64,000 nt of DNA, from NCBI RefSeq assembly GCF_910594005.1, contig NC_057828.1, positions 9,684,235 to 9,748,234 of the forward strand, read 5' to 3'. Numbering within the stretch: position 1 is the stretch's first letter; the number at the start of each line of letters is the position of its first letter. The DNA is from Cervus elaphus. Its lineage: Eukaryota > Chordata > Mammalia > Artiodactyla > Cervidae. This document shows positions 58,190-64,000 of this stretch, piece after piece. Position numbers and translations under genes: made by a program. The notes beneath the pieces are model-generated. The model ran no database searches and was not told where the DNA came from. It saw nothing but the letters and a program-made list of their open reading frames with translations.

Positions 58190-58274
58190 CATAATATATT
58201 ACACATAAATAATATTACTTACATAATAATAAATTAACAAATTAAAATAGCTAAATAATATAAATTTTATTTTT

Positions 58275-58424
58275 ATTTACTTTCAAAAATATTGATTTGT
58301 TTATTTGGCTGCACTGGGTCTTAACCGTGGCATGTGGGGACCTAGTTCCCCAACCAAGGATTGAATCCCAGCTCCTTGCATTGGGAGCACAGAGTCTTAG
58401 CGACTGGACTACCGGGGAAGTCCC
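58275..58424 (-). repeat. CHR-type tRNA-derived SINE, minus strand
   Basis: TTATTTGGCTGCACTGGGTC, CCCAACCAAGGATTGAATCC and GACTACCGGGGAAGTCCC form the reversed cetartiodactyl CHR SINE, older than Bov-tA. Confidence 0.85.
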
Positions 58425-58439
58425 AAAGGTTGTTTTTAT

Positions 58440-58880
58440 GTTTGTTCTTGTTGTTCTGTTTTTATAGTCTTAAAAAGTGAAATCTATTTTATTCTTATGA
58501 TTGTACAAATGGTTCATGATTATTGCAATAAAAATACTTAGGGTGAGGAAAAGGAAGTAGAAGTTACCTAAAATCTCAATACCTACAAAAAAGTATTTTT
58601 AGTATTTTGACTGCCAATCTTTTGTAAATTGCATCAATACACATATACAGGTACCACATTCATGTTGATACAATTAGGATAATTTTATATACATCATTTT
58701 TATCAATGACTTTTTTTTTTCTTGTTGATAGCCTTTTTGCTGTTGTTGATGATGAGAAAGTTAATTTAAATCTCTTGTTGGTTAGGTAGATTCCAGTTAC
58801 TATTCTGCCATATATAATACTGCAATAAATCTTTCTGTACAATCTATCCTCTGAGTGTCTTTTTGTCAATGGGATTGAAG
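58440..58880. repeat. Probable old L1M 3' UTR relic
   Basis: TACTGCAATAAATCTTTCTG and nearby text resemble old L1 3' UTRs. Tentative. Confidence 0.3.
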
Positions 58881-59649
58881 CTTATTTGGAATTAGAGTCT
58901 ACTGCTAGTTTTAATTTCACCTCTCATTCGTTCTGGTAGTTTTCTAGGAACATGCAGATCAGATCCCACATTCTTTTTTCATAATAAATGCATTTTATGA
59001 AGAGAGTTTGGGCACTATCTTTTTGCTGGGATGTATACATTTTTCTTCTATATATTTAATTCAATTTAATGCCTGGTAAATGGATGTAAAAGACAACTTT
59101 CCATTGGTGATGTCACTTCACATTGAAATTTATATGTTAGAGTTTTGTAGAAATGTTTTTTTTAAGTACTATGAAACTTATTCCATGTGACACTGTCTTG
59201 TACAGAAAATTTTTTCTTCAAAGGCTTATTTAAATTTAAGTACTCTGATATTTCAAGACCTATTAAAACAGCATGTCAGATCAAAGAAAATGTCATTAGT
59301 TAGATAACTAGCTTTTAGTAAATCTGTATTCATTCCAATTGCCTATTGAAAATGCTCTCAAACTTATGATTAGCAATTTATTTCATCATCTTATAATTTA
59401 TTTTATGCTTCCCAATTTATTTTATGAGTTTGTTATCTCCTTATTTTGTAGTTTACAGAACATTATTTCTATGTACCAAAAAAAAAAAAAAAAACCCTAT
59501 ATATGACATTCCTCTTCACTCTTGCATACTTTGTTTTGGCCTCATTTTTCAAGTGTTACTGAGAACATAATAAGGTGTGTTCTGGAAAGGAGAGTGGTGC
59601 TGAGTTCATCATCCACATTTTGCCTTTCCTGGCTCCATCTATTTGTCTG
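58881..59649. other. KCNT2 intron 3, no recognised feature
   Basis: AT-rich sequence with A17 at 59478-59494. Confidence 0.5.
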
Positions 59650-60425
59650 TATTGAATGCCTAGACTCCTGTATTTGGGAAGACATTAGGACCATAATGGT
59701 GAATAAAAGAGATATATTCCATCTTATGGAACTTGCAGTTCAGTGAGGATATAAGTATTAAAGAGGTACATTTACAAACAAATTTAAGGTTACACCTGAG
59801 ATGAGTGGAGGCAGAGGTATGGTGAGTGATCCTTGGCTGCAATGATCAAGGGGAAGTTTCCAGAAAGATTACCCTGAGAGAAGGTTGAGCTGAGAGATCT
59901 CTGATGAGGGAAGAACATGTGAAAAGGGCTGAAATAAGAAACAGTGCGTCACAGTTGACTAAGTCTAAGAGTGCCAGGGTAAGAGTTTTAGTCTTTATTT
60001 TAACAAAAGTAAAGTGTCAGTGTTCAGTGGAGTGATGTGATATGACACGCATTTAGAAGGAATCTGTGTAGTTGAAATTTGGAGAAAAAGTATAGAAAGC
60101 AAAAGGAAGTGTAGGGTCCCAGTTATAGGCTTTTACAAGAGTACAATTGCAAGAAAATGATAATTTATGTTAAGGTGGTTCTGGCCATAGGTATGAAGAG
60201 AAGTAGATATATTTTACAGATATTAGGTGGAAAGAATTGGAAGGGTTTGGTGACTCAAGTATTCAGTATTTATAGACAGAGGGATGGAAAGCACCTAAGA
60301 TGATGCCCAAGTCTTTGGCTAACCAAACACAATGAAATTTGGTGCCACTTTCTGAGATGTGAAAGGCTGAGAAGACCTATTTTGGTGGGAAATGGTGCAG
60401 GTTTGGTTTGGAGCAAAAGAAATCA
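59650..60425 (+). repeat. L2 LINE relic, about 0.8 kb
   Basis: Collinear L2: AGAGATATATTCCATCTTAT, GAAGGTTGAGCTGAGAGATC, GTGGAGTGATGTGATATGAC, GATGATGCCCAAGTCTTTGG, TTGGTGCCACTTTCTGAGAT. Same region of the family as 25135-26111. Confidence 0.65.
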
Positions 60426-60476
60426 TTCATCCAGATAATGTTATATTCTGGAATCACAAAGAATAATATACTAGGT

Positions 60477-61005
60477 GGTGGCTGTTATTCAGTTGCTAAG
60501 TCATGCCTAACTCTTTGTAACCTTGTGAACTATAGCACACCAGGCTTTCCTGTGCTTCATTTTTTTCCAGAGTTTGCTCAAGTTCATGTCCATTGAGTCG
60601 ATGATGCTATCCAACAATCTCATCTTCTGTCATCCCCTTCTCCTCCTGCCCTCAGTCTTTTCCAGCATTAGGGTCTTTTCCAATGAGTCAGTTCTTCACA
60701 TCAGGTGGCCAAAGTATTGAAGTTTCGGTATCAGCCCTTCCAATGAATAGTCAAGGTTGATTTCCTTTAGGATTGACTGGTTTGATCTTGCAGTCTAAGG
60801 GACTCTCAAGAGTCTCTCCCAGAACCACAGTTTGAAAGCATCAATTCTTCAGCACTCAGCCTTTTTTATGGTCTAACTTTCACATCCATACATGACTACT
60901 GGAAAAACCACAGGTTTGCCTATATGGACCTTTGTCAGAAAAGTGATGTCTCTGCTTTTTAATTCGCTATCTAGTTTTCATAGCTTTACTTCCAAGCAGC
61001 AAGTA
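60477..61005 (-). mobile_element. BovB LINE, 5'-truncated, with perfect target duplication
   Basis: Reversed 3' end TTATTCAGTTGCTAAGTC, BovB 3' UTR and final RT codons to about 61005. Bracketed by AATATACTAGGT at 60465-60476 and 61006-61017. Noticeably diverged, lacking some internal blocks. Confidence 0.93.
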
Positions 61006-61017
61006 AATATACTAGGT

Positions 61018-61579
61018 ATTTTCTTTGAATAGTCTTCTAAATTTTGCAGTTCTTTTTTAAACAAGGAATTTGAAGAGTTTATTGCTCTTTGTGTTTGTTT
61101 AACATATTACCCAAAATAAAATGATTCAAAGATTTAAAAATACACACTCTTTTTTTGGGATTCCTCGAATACTTTATCACTATAGTGAGTGGGCTTAGTT
61201 CTGTTTGTAGTTTTTTTGTTTGCATTTTTTGGGCAATGTACTATAGCTATTTTCATCTTTTCCTGAGTAGAGTATGTTGCTGGGAATGACTAGTATTTGA
61301 ATCAGCTGTGCACCAAATGATGTAGATAGGGACGAAGTATAAACAGTGAAAAATTGTAGCTTGTTGGACATTAGGATATATGATGTTCTTTGCAGAATAT
61401 AAACACTTTTTAGAATAAAAAATAATAGTACTTTTAAGACATATTTAAAGACAATTGCTCCTTGTTCTACATAATGTTTTATGCTAACCTCAGTCATAGG
61501 TTTTGTTTTTTTTTGGTGGTATATTAAATATTTTATTAAATATTAATACAAATCTAAATATTAATGTGCTCTACAATCT
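61018..61579. other. KCNT2 intron 3, no recognised feature
   Basis: AT-rich. A 100-codon minus frame (61195-61497) has no coding hallmarks. Confidence 0.5.
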
Positions 61580-61783
61580 GAAAGTGTTAGTCGATCCAGT
61601 AATGTCCAGTTCTTTGTGACCCATGGACTGTAGCCCACCAGTCTCCTCTGTCCCTGGGATTTCCCAGGAATGAATACTGGAGTGGGTTGCCATTCCCTTC
61701 TCCAGGGATCTTTCCTGATCCAGGGATCAAACCGGGGTCTCCTGCTTTGCAAGTGAATTATTTACTGTCTGAGCCACCCCTTC
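61580..61783 (-). repeat. Bov-tA SINE, minus strand
   Basis: GTGTTAGTCGATCCAGTAAT to TACTGTCTGAGCCACCCC. Confidence 0.92.
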
Positions 61784-62231
61784 AACCTGAATTACTGACT
61801 TTATTCTGATTATTTCTACTGTTGAATTTGTACTGCCAAAATATTGTTTAAAAATAATAAAATCCTAGAGGTAATTGAAGGTGCTTAAGTGACTTTTCAA
61901 TGGAGTATTGATTAGCAAATGGTTTGAAGTTTTTCTCCCCTGGCATCTTCACTCTTTAAATAAGAGCCCATGGTCTTTTCTTTGGGTTAGTATGAGACCG
62001 AAAACAAAATCAAAAAGAGTTTTTTCCCTGAAATAGAAATGAATATTACCAAAAAGAAAATTAAATCAATATAAAGGTTTTATTCCTAATTTTAATTTTG
62101 ATGTTAACATATTGTCTCTATTTTATTGTCTTTTTATGTTAACATTTAAATATTTTCAGCTTTTATCAAAATCTGAAAATGAATGTTTTTTTCACTTGGA
62201 AAAATCTAATGTCTTATCTTTCTTTTCATAG
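61784..62231. other. KCNT2 intron 3, last 450 bp before exon 4
   Basis: No repeats recognised. Ends in TTATCTTTCTTTTCATAG. Confidence 0.7.
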
Positions 62232-62280
62232 GTCTCATATCTTTTGGGTGAACAGAAGTCTACCTTTATGGGGCTTACAG
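62232..62280 (+). CDS. KCNT2: KCNT2 coding exon 4 (S1-S2 loop)
   Basis: A 49-nt exon. The acceptor is a good pyrimidine tract ending TTTTCATAG. The first G completes Trp from exon 3, followed by 16 codons, SHIFWVNRSLPLWGLQ, which match the KCNT2 loop leading to S2. It ends in phase 0 with CAG before donor GTTATG, which has a T rather than a purine at intron position +3 and so looks weaker than the donors of exons 2 and 3. Intron 3 is 16957 bp, almost all repeats. The next exon, expected to begin VSVAL..., was not found before position 64000. Confidence 0.95.
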
Positions 62281-64000
62281 GTTATGTACAACTTTGTTTT
62301 ATTCCTATATGTCTAGTTGTATTCATATTTTACAGGACAAACTACTGGGGAGAAAATTATTGATATTAAAAAATTGAGATTAAAAATAAACAATTAAAAA
62401 TTGTTTATTATTTAATTAATCTTAATGCACATCTTGAAGTTTTTATTTCTATGTTAACCTGAGCCTTGCATTCTACTTGTTAAGAATTTCCTCATGATCA
62501 GGATTAGACTTCAGAAAGCTTAAGTAAAACAATGTTTGAAGTCACAACAAGTTCTCCAAACTAGTTTATGTGTTCCTAAATTCTCATGTTTGAGAATTAT
62601 TTTTTGAAAAATTTTGAAAAATTTTTTGAAAAATGTTTGAAAAATTAGTCAAAAGCTCTTAACCATGTTTGCCTTATGTTCTCAGTATCAGGGGCATGGC
62701 AGCATCTTGATGAATAATTGTTAAATGAATAAACAAACGAACCAATAGCTCTTATTACCAATGGGAAGAGCTTGGTCCCTTAGTAGATAATTTTGCAAAT
62801 AAAACAAAAAGTATGCCCTGTCACTAAAAGGTCCTGAAGAAGGAGTAAGGGAATGTGAAGAGAACAGTGCTTCTGGATCACACATTCGGTGTGTTTCCTG
62901 GAGTCCTGTGTGTTGTTCTTTGTTCCTTTTCCTATTGAATTTCATGCCTAGCAAAATCTTTACGACTTCACATTTCCTCTACTCCTGTCTCTTTCCTTCA
63001 GATGCTTTTTAGTTTCTGTTAATTTTCAAAAGCAAAAATTATTCAAAGGGTAGCGTCCCTAAGATTAAAAGCATTAGAGATTGGAAGACAGCTGAGTCTG
63101 GAAGGAATGGAGAAACTCTAAGACTCACTGTTTATAAGCAAACATTAAAATACTTTAAAATCAAATGTTTGGTTTGTCATTTAACATCAGGGTGATTCTG
63201 AGATCTGTACGTTTTATAAGCAACTATGAATTATTTTGATTATGTATTCATTGTGTTTATTACTATGAAATCATGTTTTTGCTGTGTTTGCATAGTTCCT
63301 ATTTTATAAGTTGTGTTTTATGTTTTTTTTTTAGTGAATCTTATAGCAGTGCCATTAACTTACAAATAACTCTTTTCAAATATTTCAGTTTCACTAAAAA
63401 TGCAGTTTTTTAATCTCTAAGTTAGATTCCTATATTATCCATTAGTGAGGTGCACACTTGTAAAGTAAGTTAGTATTTTTCTGAATAATTATATATGGCC
63501 TTGAAATATATTTTGATCATTCAAATTGTTTTTACTTAATAGTGATATCTTTAAATAAGAACGCTCATTTTTCAATAGGATTTTGAGTAATTCATCCTGA
63601 AAATGGTTTCAAGGTCACCTAACAAGGTGTACCTTTAGAATGGCACACATGAGTTAGAAAATTTGTGGGGAAAATCTAAAAAGTTCAACTTTTTTATTTT
63701 AATAATGTCTGGCTACTGTATGCAGTTCCAGAGTTATTTTACTTATATTGTCATGCATTCATATGCTTTTAAATTATCCTTATGTTTTAATATTCACCTA
63801 TATCAAAATTTTCATTAAAACAGGAATCAGAATCTAAAACTCTAGGGTATCTGCTTTTCTCAGACAGGTTGACTTAACCCTCACAAATCAATGAACAAAT
63901 ATATTTGTTATCTTAAATACTTCATGTTGATGCTTGCTTAGTATTCCTCTCTCCCAAAGTGCTTAGAGTCTTTAACACAAAATAATTGGGATGTCCTTTC
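62281..64000 (+). other. KCNT2: KCNT2 intron 4 (start)
   Basis: Donor GTTATG. AT-rich, no recent retroposon seen. No exon matching the expected next residues was found. Confidence 0.75.
62602..62647. repeat. Short TTTTGAAAAA minisatellite
   Basis: About four units of TTTTGAAAAAT, 320 bp downstream of exon 4. Confidence 0.9.

Noticed and set aside
2831..61783. tRNA-like heads with A/B-box-like sequence in many places
   Set aside because: They are Bov-tA and CHR SINE heads, diverged and without a complete cloverleaf. Not functional tRNA genes.
63330..63360. TTTTTTTTAG followed by GTGAATC-like sequence as a possible exon 5 acceptor
   Set aside because: The downstream codons do not match the expected KCNT2 residues and contain an early TAG.

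Overview
The window is non-coding mammalian DNA from a pecoran ruminant, most likely a bovid. The evidence is the repeat content: about 25 copies of the tRNA-headed Bov-tA SINE, at least eight BovB (RTE-clade) LINE segments, and a ruminant L1 3' UTR. These families occur together only in ruminants. The only host gene found is KCNT2 (Slick/Slo2.1, a sodium-activated potassium channel), on the + strand. Three consecutive coding exons are visible at 43009-43088, 45175-45274 and 62232-62280. They carry canonical AG/GT splice sites, compatible phases and an intact reading frame, and encode the cytoplasmic N-terminus, S1 and the start of the S1-S2 loop. The first coding exon and everything after exon 4 lie outside the window.

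Layout. 1-43008 is the 3' part of a very long intron 1: old unique AT-rich DNA with MIR, L2 and L1M relics, plus large nested insertions. The main ones are (a) 7205-18024, a sense-strand L1 interrupted by a truncated SINE, by a Tigger DNA transposon (itself holding three SINEs, one inside another) and ended by a BovB complex with an inverted endonuclease segment; (b) 23185-24250, an L2 split by an L1 3' end that is split by a Bov-tA trimer; (c) 26112-27716, an LTR-like repeat broken by a SINE and a BovB; (d) 32170-35685, a SINE, a ruminant LTR-like element, AT microsatellites and two BovB 3' segments in tandem; (e) 40099-42090, a 2-kb BovB. 43089-45174 is intron 2, nearly repeat free, with a perfect 12-bp hairpin. 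45275-62231 is intron 3. It begins with a near full-length antisense L1 (45335-51965) carrying five SINEs and a Tigger-type MITE, followed by an antisense L2, an LTR-like element, further SINEs, a sense L2 and one BovB with perfect 12-bp target duplications. 62281-64000 is the start of intron 4.

No bacterial-type system, CRISPR array, rRNA, functional tRNA or intact mobile-element protein gene is present. The long open frames outside KCNT2 all fall inside repeats or are chance frames. The interesting content is structural: a twin-priming-like BovB inversion, a candidate 5' transduction with a 13-bp target duplication, a 29-bp BovB insertion, an 83-bp duplication around a SINE, and a strong antisense bias of BovB within the gene. 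All calls rest on recognising consensus patterns by eye, so repeat boundaries are accurate to about 5-20 bp unless target duplications are given.
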